From the NCBI RefSeq assembly GCF_001019615.1, contig NZ_JNBQ01000021.1, positions 1 through 59,378 on the forward strand: a DNA stretch of 59,378 nucleotides. The letters are read 5' to 3'. The notes below the pieces were generated by a model. The model searched no databases and was not told where the DNA came from. It worked only from the letters and a program-made list of their open reading frames with translations. Source of the stretch: Cellulosimicrobium funkei (GTDB taxonomy: Bacteria > Actinomycetota > Actinomycetes > Actinomycetales > Cellulomonadaceae). Positions 17,998-26,190 of this stretch are shown one piece after another. Every line of letters begins with the position of its first letter. Positions within the stretch are counted from its first letter, which is position 1. The translations under genes and the position numbers were made by a program.

Positions 17998-19605
17998 ATG
18001 ACGACGACCCTCGCGACTCCGCGCACGGTGGCGGACCCCGTGTTCGCGGAGCGCTACCGCGCCATCGCGTCGCGCGACCGGCGGTTCGACGGGCAGTTCA
18101 TCACCGCCGTGAGCAGCACGGGCATCTACTGCCGGCCGTCGTGCCCCGCGCGCACGCCCAAGCCGGAGAACGTCACGTTCTACCTCACGTCCGCGGCCGC
18201 GCACGAGGCCGGCTACCGCGCGTGCAAGCGCTGCCTCCCCGAGGCCGTGCCCGGCACGCCGAGCTGGGACCTCGGGCACGACCTCTCCGCCCGCGCGATG
18301 CGCCTCGTCGCCGACGGCGTCGTGGACCGCGAGGGCGTCGACGGCCTCGCCGCTCACCTGGGGTACTCGGCCCGGCACGTGCACCGCGTGCTGGTCGCCG
18401 AGCTGGGCGCGGGCCCGGTCGCGCTCGCCCGCGCGCTGCGCGCCCAGACCGCGCGCGCCCTGCTCACGGGCACCGACCTCCGCCTCGCCGACGTCGCGTT
18501 CGCCGCGGGCTTCGGCAGCGTCCGGCAGTTCAACGACACGATCACCGAGGTCTTCGACACGACGCCGAGCGAGCTGCGCCGTCGGGCGCGGCCCGACCGT
18601 CCGGTCACTTCTCGCGGCGTGGGCGGGCGCGCCCTCGACGACCCGGGCGCGGTCGGGGACGACGGCGGCACCACCGCCGTGCTCGACCTCACGCTCCCCC
18701 TGCGCGAACCGTTCGACGCGCGCGGCGTGTTCGCGTTCCTCGCCGCGCGCGCGGTCGACGGCGTCGAGGTCGCCGACCTGACCGGTCCCGTCCTGTCGTA
18801 CGCGCGCACGCTCGCGCTGCCGCACGGCCCGGGCGCGTTCCGCGCGACGTACGGCCCGCCGCCGGGGAGCGCCCGCGGCGCGGCGCGGTTCCACGTCGAG
18901 CTCGAGCTCACGTCCGTGGCCGACCTGCCCGCGGCGATCGCCCGGGTCCGCCGCCTGTTCGACCTCGACGCCGACCCCACGGCCGTGGACGCGGCCCTCG
19001 CGGCCGACCCGGCGCTCGCCGCGTCGGTGGGCACCGTCCCCGGAATCCGGGTCCCGGGCGCGGTGGACGCGACGGAGATCCTCGTCCGCGCGCTCGTGGG
19101 ACAGCAGATCTCCGTCGCGGCCGCGCGCACGCACCTGTCGCGGCTCGCCGTCGCGCTCGGCACGCCGTTCGCGTCCCGGTTCGGGCCGACCCGTCTCTTC
19201 CCGACGCCGGCGCAGCTCGCCGACGGCGGTGCCGACCACGTGCGCGGGCCCGCGCGCCGCACGGCCGCGATCCTCGGCGTCGTCCGGGCCCTCGCCGACG
19301 GGTCGCTCGCGCTCTCCTCCGCCGACGACCCCGCCGCCCAGCGCGCAGCGCTGGAGGCGATGCCCGGTGTCGGCCCGTGGACGTCCGGGTACGTCGCGAT
19401 GCGCGTCCTGCACGACCCCGACGTCCTGCTCGACGGCGACCTCGCCCTCCGCGCGGGCGCCGCGGCGCTCGGCCTGCCCGACGACCGGCGCACGCTCACC
19501 GCGCACGCGGAGCGCTGGGCGCCGTGGCGCTCGTACGCCGCGATGCACCTGTGGCGCGCCGCGGCCCCCCGACCCTCGTCCACCCCCACGAAGGAGACCC
19601 CGTGA
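17998..19605 (+). CDS. Ada-AlkA fusion: methylation-responsive regulator and 3-methyladenine DNA glycosylase
   Basis: 535 residues in four parts. The Ada zinc domain (1-85) has Cys45, Cys49, Cys76 and Cys79 ([14 protein letters not shown]); Cys45 is the expected methyl-phosphotriester acceptor. An AraC-type HTH spans about 95-195 ([33 protein letters not shown]). An AlkA N-terminal domain lies near 225-320. The HhH-GPD glycosylase core (about 345-520) has [17 protein letters not shown], the hairpin [17 protein letters not shown] and the catalytic Asp in LLDGDLALR. It should sense alkylated DNA, activate repair genes and excise 3-methylpurines. The last 4 bp overlap the methyltransferase gene. 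Confidence 0.93.
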   Translation: MTTTLATPRTVADPVFAERYRAIASRDRRFDGQFITAVSSTGIYCRPSCPARTPKPENVTFYLTSAAAHEAGYRACKRCLPEAVPGTPSWDLGHDLSARAMRLVADGVVDREGVDGLAAHLGYSARHVHRVLVAELGAGPVALARALRAQTARALLTGTDLRLADVAFAAGFGSVRQFNDTITEVFDTTPSELRRRARPDRPVTSRGVGGRALDDPGAVGDDGGTTAVLDLTLPLREPFDARGVFAFLAARAVDGVEVADLTGPVLSYARTLALPHGPGAFRATYGPPPGSARGAARFHVELELTSVADLPAAIARVRRLFDLDADPTAVDAALAADPALAASVGTVPGIRVPGAVDATEILVRALVGQQISVAAARTHLSRLAVALGTPFASRFGPTRLFPTPAQLADGGADHVRGPARRTAAILGVVRALADGSLALSSADDPAAQRAALEAMPGVGPWTSGYVAMRVLHDPDVLLDGDLALRAGAAALGLPDDRRTLTAHAERWAPWRSYAAMHLWRAAAPRPSSTPTKETP

Positions 19606-20174
19606 CCACCGCAGCCACCGCCCCCGCGGCGACCACCACCGGAACGGCCGTCACCACGACGATCACCACGCCCGACGGCCCGTTCACGGTCGTCGTCGAC
19701 CCCGACGGCACGGTCCTCGCCTCCGGCTGGACGGCCGAGCCCGCGGCGCTCGTCGCGCTCGTCCACCCCGACCTGCGCCCCGCGGACGTGACGCCCGTGC
19801 CCGACGACGCGCCCGCCGTCGTCCCGGCCGTCGCCGCGGTCCGCGCCTACTACGCGGGGGACGTGCACGCGATCGACGCCGTCCCTGTGCGGCAGGTCTC
19901 CGGGCCCTACCGCGCGCACGCGTGGGACGTGCTGCGCACGGTCGAGCCGGGCGACCCCGTCACCTACACGCGGTACGCCGAGCTGTCGGGGCGGCCCGCC
20001 GCCGTCCGCGCCGCCGCGGGCGCGTGCGCGATGAACGCGGCCGCGCTGTTCGTCCCGTGCCACCGCGTGCTGCGCACGGACGGCAGCCTCGGCGGGTTCC
20101 GCTACGGCCTCGAGGTCAAGCGCAGCCTGCTCGACCGCGAGGCACGCGCGGCCGGGGAGCCCTCCCTCCTCTGA
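19602..20174 (+). CDS. ogt: Methylated-DNA-[protein]-cysteine S-methyltransferase
   Basis: 190 residues from a GTG that overlaps the ada-alkA stop (GTGA) and is preceded by AAGGAG. The C-terminal DNA-binding/active-site domain has [52 protein letters not shown], with the PCHR motif that carries the acceptor cysteine. The N-terminal 90 residues are a divergent beta domain with a Thr-rich start. It repairs O6-alkylguanine by suicide transfer and, with the Ada-AlkA protein, forms a compact alkylation-response operon. Confidence 0.93.
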   Translation: MTTAATAPAATTTGTAVTTTITTPDGPFTVVVDPDGTVLASGWTAEPAALVALVHPDLRPADVTPVPDDAPAVVPAVAAVRAYYAGDVHAIDAVPVRQVSGPYRAHAWDVLRTVEPGDPVTYTRYAELSGRPAAVRAAAGACAMNAAALFVPCHRVLRTDGSLGGFRYGLEVKRSLLDREARAAGEPSLL

Positions 20175-20205
20175 GCCGGCCGCGGCGGCCGTGCCGCGGG
20201 CTCAG
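20171..20205. terminator. hairpin containing both stop codons
   Basis: CTGAGCC, two unpaired bases, CCGCGGC, a short loop and GCCGCGGGCTCAG. The outer bases are the TGA of the methyltransferase gene (20172-20174) and the complement of the TGA of the CAP-domain gene (20202-20204). Confidence 0.45.
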
Positions 20206-21236
20206 CCCCAGCCGAAGAGCTGGGTCCACACCCGGTCCGCGTGCCCGACGCCGATCTCGCGCAGGTCGCAGTCGAGGATGTTCGCCCGGTGCCCGGGCGA
20301 GTCCATCCACGCGCGCACCACGTCCTCGGCCGTCGCCTGACCCTTCGCGATGTTCTCCGCGCCCGGGTTCGCGTAGCCCTGGGCCTTCGCGCGGTCCCAC
20401 GGGGACCGGCCGTCGAGGCTCGTGTGGTCGAAGTAGCCCTGGGCGAGCATGTCCTCGCTGTGGAGCTGCGCCGCGGCCGTGAGGCGCTCGTCGACGACGA
20501 GCGGGCCGCAGCCCGCCGCAGCGCGCTCCGCGTTGGTCCGCTCGACGACGGCGACGCCCTCCGCCGAGATCGCCCCCGGCCCGGCCGGGACCGCCGCGGC
20601 GGACGCCGAGGCGGGGGCGGGCGCCACGCTCGGCGCCGGGTCGGCGGCCTCGTCCGACGGCGCCGTGTCGGACTCCGCGTCGCCCGGACCCGGCTGCGTC
20701 GGCTCCGGGGTCGCCGGAACCGGCTCGGCCCCGTCGTCGGCCCCGCCCTGCTCCGCCTGCCCGGCGCCGTCCGACAGGATGTCCGGCGCGCTGGGCGCGG
20801 TCGGCTCCGCCGAGGAGTCCGAGGAATGCTCCAGGTCGTCCGCCGAGCGGCCGTCGGCCAGCGTGCGCGACGAGCGGTCGTCGCGCGGGTCCCGGCCGTC
20901 GAGCCAGGACTCCGGGTCGGTCCCCTGCCACGGCAGCGCCGCGACCACCGGGCCGAGCGGGCCGACGTGCTCCGGCCGGAGCTCGCCGGTCGCCGTCGCG
21001 ACCGTGACGCCCAGCGGCGGGCCGAGCAGCAGCGCCGCGGCGACCCCCGACGTCACGGCGACCCGGGGACCGGAGCGCAGGTGCCGCGCGAAGGGGCCGC
21101 CCCGCCGTCGTGCCGCCCCCGGCGCCGGGACCGCGGACGACGGGCGCGCGGGCCGCGACGTCTCGGGTGCCGGACGCGAGCGGGGTACCTCCGCGGGTGC
21201 TCCGGCCCGGTGCCGGGGCGTGCGCTGCGGGGCCAT
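20202..21236 (-). CDS. Secreted CAP/SCP-domain protein
   Basis: 344 residues. A long basic, Pro-rich N-terminus precedes one hydrophobic segment (about 58-80, VAVTSGVAAALLLGPPLGVTVATA), either a signal anchor or a late signal peptide. An Asp/Ser/Pro-rich linker runs to about 220. The CAP domain (about 220-344) has VVERTNAERAAAGCGPLVVDERLTAAAQLHSEDMLAQGYFDHTSLDG, SPWDRAKAQGY, GAENIAKG, AWMDSPGHRANILDCD and VWTQLFGWG. His and Glu residues of the CAP cavity are present (HSEDM, FDHT, GAENIA, PGHRANI). Such extracellular proteins are common in sporulating and wall-active bacteria; the function here is unknown. Confidence 0.87.
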   Translation of the reverse strand: MAPQRTPRHRAGAPAEVPRSRPAPETSRPARPSSAVPAPGAARRRGGPFARHLRSGPRVAVTSGVAAALLLGPPLGVTVATATGELRPEHVGPLGPVVAALPWQGTDPESWLDGRDPRDDRSSRTLADGRSADDLEHSSDSSAEPTAPSAPDILSDGAGQAEQGGADDGAEPVPATPEPTQPGPGDAESDTAPSDEAADPAPSVAPAPASASAAAVPAGPGAISAEGVAVVERTNAERAAAGCGPLVVDERLTAAAQLHSEDMLAQGYFDHTSLDGRSPWDRAKAQGYANPGAENIAKGQATAEDVVRAWMDSPGHRANILDCDLREIGVGHADRVWTQLFGWG

Positions 21237-21304
21237 CGCTCGACCTTACCCACCCCGCCCGCGGATGTGTACCGCTTCGTCCGTTCTGCCCGCTGTCCCC
21301 CTGT

Positions 21305-21366
21305 TGCCGAACCCGGGGTTGTTCCCCGGTTCGGCGCCGAACCGGGGAACAACCCCGGGTTCGGCA
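21305..21366. repeat. 62-bp perfect palindrome (long-palindrome family, copy B)
   Basis: Each arm begins TGCCGAACCCGGGGTTG, continues TTCCCCGGTTCGGC and meets its exact complement without a loop. It lies 8 bp after the stop of the cation transporter gene. It can act as a terminator or extrude as a cruciform; each arm is itself near-palindromic. Confidence 0.85.
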
Positions 21367-21374
21367 CCGTGGGG

Positions 21375-22367
21375 TCAGGCGATCGACGGCTCCTCGGGCG
21401 CCGAGACCGTGAACACCGCGCCGGCGATGAGCGGCACGGACGTCACGCGGCGTTCGAGGTCGTCGAGGCGGCGCGCGACCGACGTCTCCGACTCGTCGCC
21501 GCGCAGGTCCACGCTCGCCACGAGGTACAGCGCGCGCGGGCCCACGTACTCCAGGCGCAGGTAGGTCACGCGCTCGACCTCGGGCAGGTCCCGGATGCCC
21601 TCCAGGACGGCGGCGCGCGTCGCGGGCATCGCGGCCTCGCCCACGAGGAACCGGCGGTTGCGGTCGATGAGCACCACGGACACCACCGCGAGGACGACGC
21701 CGACGACGATCGACCCGATCGCGTCCGGGACGGGCGAACCCGTGACCTGGTGCGCGAGCACGCCCGCGAACGCGACGACGAGGCCGACCAGGGCGGCGGC
21801 GTCCTCGGCGAACACCGCCCGCAACGTCGGGTCCGACGTGACGAGCACGTGGTGCAGCGTGTCGCGGTCGGCCGCCCGCGCCTCGTCGCGGGCCTGGCGT
21901 CGGGCCCGGAGGAACGACACCCCCTCCAGGACGAACGCGAACGCCAGCACGGCGTAGGCGACGCCGTAGCTGTCCGCCGGCTCGGGGTGCACGAGCTCCT
22001 GGATGCCGTGCGTGATGGACACCCCCGCGCCCACGGCGAACAGCCCGATCGCCGCGAACATCGACCACACGTACGCCTCGCGGCCGAACCCGAGCGGGTG
22101 CTGGGCGTCGGCGGGGCGCCGCGAGCGCTTGTCCGCGACGAGCAGGAAGATCTCGTTGCCGGTGTCCGCCCACGAGTGCACCGCCTCGGCGAGCATGGAC
22201 GCGGACCCGGTGATCGTCGCGGCGACGGTCTTCGCCCCGGCGATGAGCGCGTTGGCGAGGAACGCGACGATCACGGTGACGGTGCTCTCGCCGCCGTCCT
22301 CCGGCCGGGCGACCCGGGGGTTGCGCGACTCCGGCTGCGGCGGGGCGGGCGTGGGGGCGTCGGCCAT
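21375..22367 (-). CDS. Cation diffusion facilitator family transporter
   Basis: 330 residues. The first half has six membrane helices, beginning TVTVIVAFLANALIAGAKTVAATITGSASMLAEAVHSWADTGNEIFLLVADKRS. The HSWADTGNE motif places the His/Asp metal-site pair of CDF proteins in helix 2, and a second pair is at AEDAAALVG in helix 5. The C-terminal domain (about 210-330) is the usual ferredoxin-like cytosolic metal-sensing region, with VASVDLRGDESE. It exchanges a divalent metal (Zn, Fe, Mn or Co) for protons. The hydrophobic residues do not decide which metal. Confidence 0.88.
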   Translation of the reverse strand: MADAPTPAPPQPESRNPRVARPEDGGESTVTVIVAFLANALIAGAKTVAATITGSASMLAEAVHSWADTGNEIFLLVADKRSRRPADAQHPLGFGREAYVWSMFAAIGLFAVGAGVSITHGIQELVHPEPADSYGVAYAVLAFAFVLEGVSFLRARRQARDEARAADRDTLHHVLVTSDPTLRAVFAEDAAALVGLVVAFAGVLAHQVTGSPVPDAIGSIVVGVVLAVVSVVLIDRNRRFLVGEAAMPATRAAVLEGIRDLPEVERVTYLRLEYVGPRALYLVASVDLRGDESETSVARRLDDLERRVTSVPLIAGAVFTVSAPEEPSIA

Positions 22368-22437
22368 GCTGCCGGTCTACCAGCCGTGCTCACGGCCCGC
22401 GCGCGGAGCGCAGCCCTCCGGCCCCGGGAGCGCTCGC

Positions 22438-22466
22438 CGCCGCCGGCGCGGGACCTGCCGGCGGCG
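22438..22466 (-). terminator. terminator of the mrp operon
   Basis: CGCCGCCGGC (22438-22447), a 9-nt loop and the exact complement (22457-22466) lie directly after the mrpG stop. Confidence 0.6.
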
Positions 22467-22468
22467 CG

Positions 22469-22993
22469 TCAGCGCTCGGAGGTCTCGCCTCCGGCGGGAC
22501 CGACGTCGCCGGCGGCCGTGTCGGCGGTGTCGGCCAGGTCCACGTCGCCCGCAGCCGCGGGCTCGGCGCCCTCGCGCGACACCGGGCGGTCGGCACTCCC
22601 GGCGCTCTCGTGCTCACCGACGTCCTCGCGCTCGGCCGCGTCCTGGTCGCGCGTGAGCTCGTCGACGACGAGCAGGTCGGTGCGTACCTTGCCGGTCCGG
22701 TACCCGGCGCGGCCGACCATGTGCGCCGCGACGGGCGACGTGAGGAGCTGGAAGATCACGACGAGGAAGAGCGTCGCGACGGCGCCCCACGAGCGCAGCC
22801 GGAGGCTGAGCCCCGCGAGCACGAGGATCAGCCCGAGGACCTGCGGCTTCGTGGCCGCGTGCATGCGTGCGAGGAGGTCGGGAAAACGCACGACACCGAC
22901 GCCCGCGGCGAACGCGAGGAAGGCACCACAGAGCAGGAAGACGGCCGAGACGACGTCGGCCACGGTGTCCCAGAACGCGGTCGTCGGGTCCAT
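22469..22993 (-). CDS. mrpG: Mrp Na+/H+ antiporter subunit G
   Basis: 174 residues. Three membrane helices occupy about 10-100: VADVVSAVFLLCGAFLAFAAGVGVVRFPDLLARMHAATKPQVLGLILVLAGL, then VATLFLVVIFQLLTSPVAAHMVGRAGY. FPDLLARMHAATKPQ and the LTSPVAAHM motif are typical of MnhG/MrpG. The last 70 residues are an acidic cytosolic tail not found in most short MrpG proteins. The ATG overlaps the mrpF stop by one base. It is the last gene of the operon. Confidence 0.9.
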   Translation of the reverse strand: MDPTTAFWDTVADVVSAVFLLCGAFLAFAAGVGVVRFPDLLARMHAATKPQVLGLILVLAGLSLRLRSWGAVATLFLVVIFQLLTSPVAAHMVGRAGYRTGKVRTDLLVVDELTRDQDAAEREDVGEHESAGSADRPVSREGAEPAAAGDVDLADTADTAAGDVGPAGGETSER

Positions 22994-23400
22994 CACCGCA
23001 CCTCCCCTTCGGGCGCCCCGCCGTGGTGCTCGGGATCGACGGCTGATTCCCGGTCGGCCTCCTCGGCCTCCCGGCGGGCGGCGTCCTCCGCCGCGATCTC
23101 GTCGGCCGTGCGGATGCGACCCTCGTCCTCGGGCTCGACCGACGCGAACCGCGCGATCGTCACGGAGCCCACGAACCCGACGAGCGACAGGACGACGAGG
23201 ATCGGGATGGTGTCCGTGCGCCGCGAGAACGCGGCCTCGAGCGCGATCGCCCCGACGAGCGTGGTCGTGAAGACGTCGAGCGCGATGGTGCGGTCGAGCA
23301 TCGACGGCCCACGCTCGGCGCGGACGATCGCGAGGCTCGCGCCGACCGCGAGCAGCGCGGCGCTCGCGATCACGACGACGAGGTAGACGGTGTCGCTCAT
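22993..23400 (-). CDS. mrpF: Mrp Na+/H+ antiporter subunit F
   Basis: 135 residues with three helices: VYLVVVIASAALLAVGASLAIV, LDVFTTTLVGAIALEAAF and TIPILVVLSLVGFVGSVTIARFA. RAERGPSMLDRTIALD is the conserved loop of the MnhF/MrpF family. An acidic, Glu-rich tail of 45 residues follows. The start codon overlaps the mrpE stop by 4 bp and its stop overlaps the mrpG start. It is an integral part of the hetero-oligomeric antiporter. Confidence 0.9.
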   Translation of the reverse strand: MSDTVYLVVVIASAALLAVGASLAIVRAERGPSMLDRTIALDVFTTTLVGAIALEAAFSRRTDTIPILVVLSLVGFVGSVTIARFASVEPEDEGRIRTADEIAAEDAARREAEEADRESAVDPEHHGGAPEGEVR

Positions 23401-23996
23401 GCCTCGGCCACCTCTCGCGTCGCCGGGTCGCGGTACAGGCCCGCGGCGCGCAGCTCGTCGTTGGACGCGAGCGCGTGGAGCACGCGCGCCTCCAGCGCGA
23501 GCGTGTCCGCGCGGACCTTCTCCACGCCACCGGCCGCCTCGACGTCGAGCACGTGCAGGTAGAGCATCCCGGTGAGGCGGTGCGCCTCGACGACGATCGA
23601 CCCGGGCACGAGCGAGGAGAGCTCGGCCGTGATCGTCAGGTAGATGTCCGACGGGTTGCGCAGCCGCACGCCGACGACGGCCCCGCGCGGCGTGTGCCGC
23701 GGCGTGAGCGCGAGGAGGCTGACCTGGAACGACGCGACGACGAGGTCGGAGACGAAGCGCGCGACGAGCACGGTGAAGGGCCACGGCCGGAGCTTGCCGC
23801 GCGCCGCGATCGACGGCAGCGGGAAGAACGTGATGACGGCGAAGCCGAGGATGACGCCCGCGAGGACGTTGCCCCACGACAGGTCGCCCCACAGCATGAC
23901 CCAGACGATCGTCAGCCACAGGATCGTGCGCCACTGCGTGGTGACGCGCGCGAACCAGCCGGAGGCGAGCGCGCGACGGCGGCGGTGCAGGCTCAT
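23397..23996 (-). CDS. mrpE: Mrp Na+/H+ antiporter subunit E
   Basis: 199 residues. Two or three N-terminal helices (WRTILWLTIVWVMLWGDLSWGNVLAGVILGFAVITFF) are followed by a cytosolic domain with the family motif LTPRHTPRGAVVGVRLRNPSDIYLTITAELSSLVPGSIVVE and LYLHVLDVE. It overlaps mrpD upstream and mrpF downstream by 4 bp each. The C-terminus (about 165-199) extends slightly beyond the usual MrpE end. Confidence 0.9.
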   Translation of the reverse strand: MSLHRRRRALASGWFARVTTQWRTILWLTIVWVMLWGDLSWGNVLAGVILGFAVITFFPLPSIAARGKLRPWPFTVLVARFVSDLVVASFQVSLLALTPRHTPRGAVVGVRLRNPSDIYLTITAELSSLVPGSIVVEAHRLTGMLYLHVLDVEAAGGVEKVRADTLALEARVLHALASNDELRAAGLYRDPATREVAEA

Positions 23997-25588
23997 CCGT
24001 CCCCACCCCCGGTCGTCGTGGCGGGCTCCGTGTCCGTCTCGCCGGTCGCGACCTCGTTCGACTCGCCCTGCCCGCGGTCGGAGTCGCCCGGGAACACGGC
24101 GTCGACGTACGTGTGGCCGTCGAGCAGCGTCGCGGCGGCGCGCTCGGTGTACGAGTAGAGCGGTCCCGCGACCACGGTGAGCGCGAGGCCGAAGGCGACG
24201 AGCGCCGTCGCGGGCCCGACCATGCCGCGCGGGAGGCGTGCGTCCGCGGGGATCTCGACGGGCGCCGTCTGCCAGAACGCCTTGTTCCACGCCTTGACGA
24301 TCGCGTAGAGCGTGAGCAGCGACGTGACGACCGACCCGACGACGAGCGCCCACGCGAGCGGCGTGCCCTGCGCCACGCCCTCCTCCAGCAGGCCGACCTT
24401 GCCGAGGAAGCCCGACAGCGGCGGGATCCCGGCGAGGTTCATCGCGGGGATGAAGAACAGGATGGCCAGACCGGGCGCGAGCTTGGCGAGGCCGCCGAGC
24501 CGGTCGAGCGACGTCGACCCGCCGCGGCGTTCCACGAGGCCGACGACCAGGAACAGGGTCGTCTGGACGGTGATGTGGTGCACGACGTAGAAGATCGCGG
24601 CGGCCATGCCCGGCTCGGACGCGAGCGCGATGCCGAAGATCATGTAGCCGATGTGGCTCACGAGCGTGAACGACAGGAGTCGCTTGATGTCGTTCTGCGC
24701 GACGGCGCCGAGGATCCCGACGACCATCGTGAGCAGCGCGAGCCACATGAGCACGTCGTCGACCACGCTGTCCTCGGGAAACAGCAACGTCTGCGTGCGG
24801 ATGATGGCGTAGACGCCCACCTTGGTGAGCAGGCCGGCGAACACCGCCGTGACGGGCGCGGGCGCCGTCGGGTAGGAGTCGGGCAGCCACGCGGACAGCG
24901 GGAAGATGGCCGCCTTGATGCCGAACGCGAGCAGCAGCAGGAGCTGGATGGCGAGCGCCATGCCCGGGTCGATCTCGGCGTAGCGCTCGGACAGCTGCGC
25001 GAGGTTCACCGTGCCCGTCGCCGCGTACGTCAGGGCGATCGCGACGAGGAACACGATGGACGACAGCAGGGCCACGACGACGTAGATCGACCCCGCGCGG
25101 ATGCGCTCGCCCGTGCCGCCGAGCGTGAGGAGCACGTAGCTCGCGGCGAGGAAGATCTCGAACCCGACGTAGAGGTTGAACAGGTCGCCCGAGAGGAACG
25201 CGTTGAACACGCCCGCCGCGAGGACCATGAACGTCGGGTGGTAGATGGCGACCGGGGCCTCCTCGTCGCCGTCCGCCACGCCCTGCGCGAGCGAGTAGAG
25301 CAGGACGCACAGCATGACGAAGCTCGAGACCACGAGCATGAGCGAGGACAGCCGGTCCGCGACGAGGTCGATCCCGACCGGGGCCGCCCAGCCCCCGACG
25401 TCGACGACGATCGGCCCGGAGTCGGCCGCGACCAGCAGCCCCACCGACGCCGCGAGGACGAGCGCGAGCGCCGCGACCGTGATGAGGCGCTGCGCGCGCG
25501 GGTGGCGCCACAGCGCGAGCGCGAGGCCCGCCGCGACGAGCGGGAGGACGACGGGCAGCGGGACGAGCGCCGCGGCGGTGAGGCTCAT
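23993..25588 (-). CDS. mrpD: Mrp Na+/H+ antiporter subunit D
   Basis: 531 residues with about 14 membrane helices, homologous to the proton-pumping subunits of complex I. Conserved features are ADRLSSLMLVVSSFVML, LYVGFEIFLAASYVLLTLGG (membrane Glu), GIKAAIFPLSAWLPDSYPTAPAPVTAVFAGLLTKVGVYAIIR (membrane Lys residues) and AQNDIKRLLSFTLVSHIGYMIFGIAL. The last 40 residues form a hydrophilic tail (DSDRGQGESNEVATGETDTEPATTTGGGDG). It forms ion-translocating modules with MrpA. Four-bp overlaps join it to mrpC and mrpE. Confidence 0.93.
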   Translation of the reverse strand: MSLTAAALVPLPVVLPLVAAGLALALWRHPRAQRLITVAALALVLAASVGLLVAADSGPIVVDVGGWAAPVGIDLVADRLSSLMLVVSSFVMLCVLLYSLAQGVADGDEEAPVAIYHPTFMVLAAGVFNAFLSGDLFNLYVGFEIFLAASYVLLTLGGTGERIRAGSIYVVVALLSSIVFLVAIALTYAATGTVNLAQLSERYAEIDPGMALAIQLLLLLAFGIKAAIFPLSAWLPDSYPTAPAPVTAVFAGLLTKVGVYAIIRTQTLLFPEDSVVDDVLMWLALLTMVVGILGAVAQNDIKRLLSFTLVSHIGYMIFGIALASEPGMAAAIFYVVHHITVQTTLFLVVGLVERRGGSTSLDRLGGLAKLAPGLAILFFIPAMNLAGIPPLSGFLGKVGLLEEGVAQGTPLAWALVVGSVVTSLLTLYAIVKAWNKAFWQTAPVEIPADARLPRGMVGPATALVAFGLALTVVAGPLYSYTERAAATLLDGHTYVDAVFPGDSDRGQGESNEVATGETDTEPATTTGGGDG

Positions 25589-26190
25589 CGCGGCTCCTTC
25601 CCGTCGTCGCTGCGGTCGTCAGGTCGTGGGTCGTCCGGGCGGTCGCGCCGGGCGTCGTCGCGGCCCGCGGCGTGCGGTGCCGGGGACGACGGCGGTTCCT
25701 GCCCGTCGGTGATCCCGTCGCCGTCGCCGTCGGTCTCGTCGCGGACCTCGGCGGCCTCGTCGTCCAGGCTCGCGCCGCTCTCCTCCGTGTCCGCGTCCTC
25801 GAACGCGGGGGCGTTGCGCGCGGCGTGCCGCGCGACGCGACGGTCCTCGAGGTCGTCCTGCACCTCGTCGTGGCCGTGGAGCTGCCACGACCGGTACGCC
25901 ATCGCGAGCACGAACGCCGTGATGCCGAGCGTGATGACGATCGCGGTGAGCACCATCGCCTGGACGAGCGGGTCGCTCATCTCGTCCTCGGGCGTCGTGC
26001 CGATGAGGGGCGCTCCCCCGGCGCGCCCGCCCGCGACGAGGAACAGCAGGTTCGCGCCGTTGCCCATGAGGATGAAGCCGAGCAGGACGCGCGTCAGGCT
26101 GCGCTCCAGCAGCAGGTAGACGCCCGCCGCGAAGAGCACGCCGATCGCGAGCACGAGGACGACGCTCGGGGTCATGTCGATGACGTTCAC
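25585..26190 (-). CDS. mrpC: Mrp Na+/H+ antiporter subunit C with TSP3-like acidic tail
   Basis: 201 residues from the GTG at 26190. The first 110 residues are a normal MrpC/NuoK-like three-helix protein (VLVLAIGVLFAAGVYLLLERSLTRVLLGFILMGNGANLLFLVAGG, DPLVQAMVLTAIVITLGITAFVLAMAYRSW). The 90-residue cytosolic tail is very acidic. It contains ETDGDGDGITDGQE (DNA near 25700-25740), which fits the DxDGDGxxDxxE calcium-binding loop of thrombospondin type-3 repeats. The tail ends in an Arg/Asp-rich stretch. Whether the loop binds calcium in the cytosol is unknown. Confidence 0.9.
   Translation of the reverse strand: MNVIDMTPSVVLVLAIGVLFAAGVYLLLERSLTRVLLGFILMGNGANLLFLVAGGRAGGAPLIGTTPEDEMSDPLVQAMVLTAIVITLGITAFVLAMAYRSWQLHGHDEVQDDLEDRRVARHAARNAPAFEDADTEESGASLDDEAAEVRDETDGDGDGITDGQEPPSSPAPHAAGRDDARRDRPDDPRPDDRSDDGKEPR

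Noticed and set aside
22380-22468. Regulatory element between the cation transporter and mrpG
   Set aside because: Apart from the mrpG terminator, only ordinary GC-rich spacer is visible.
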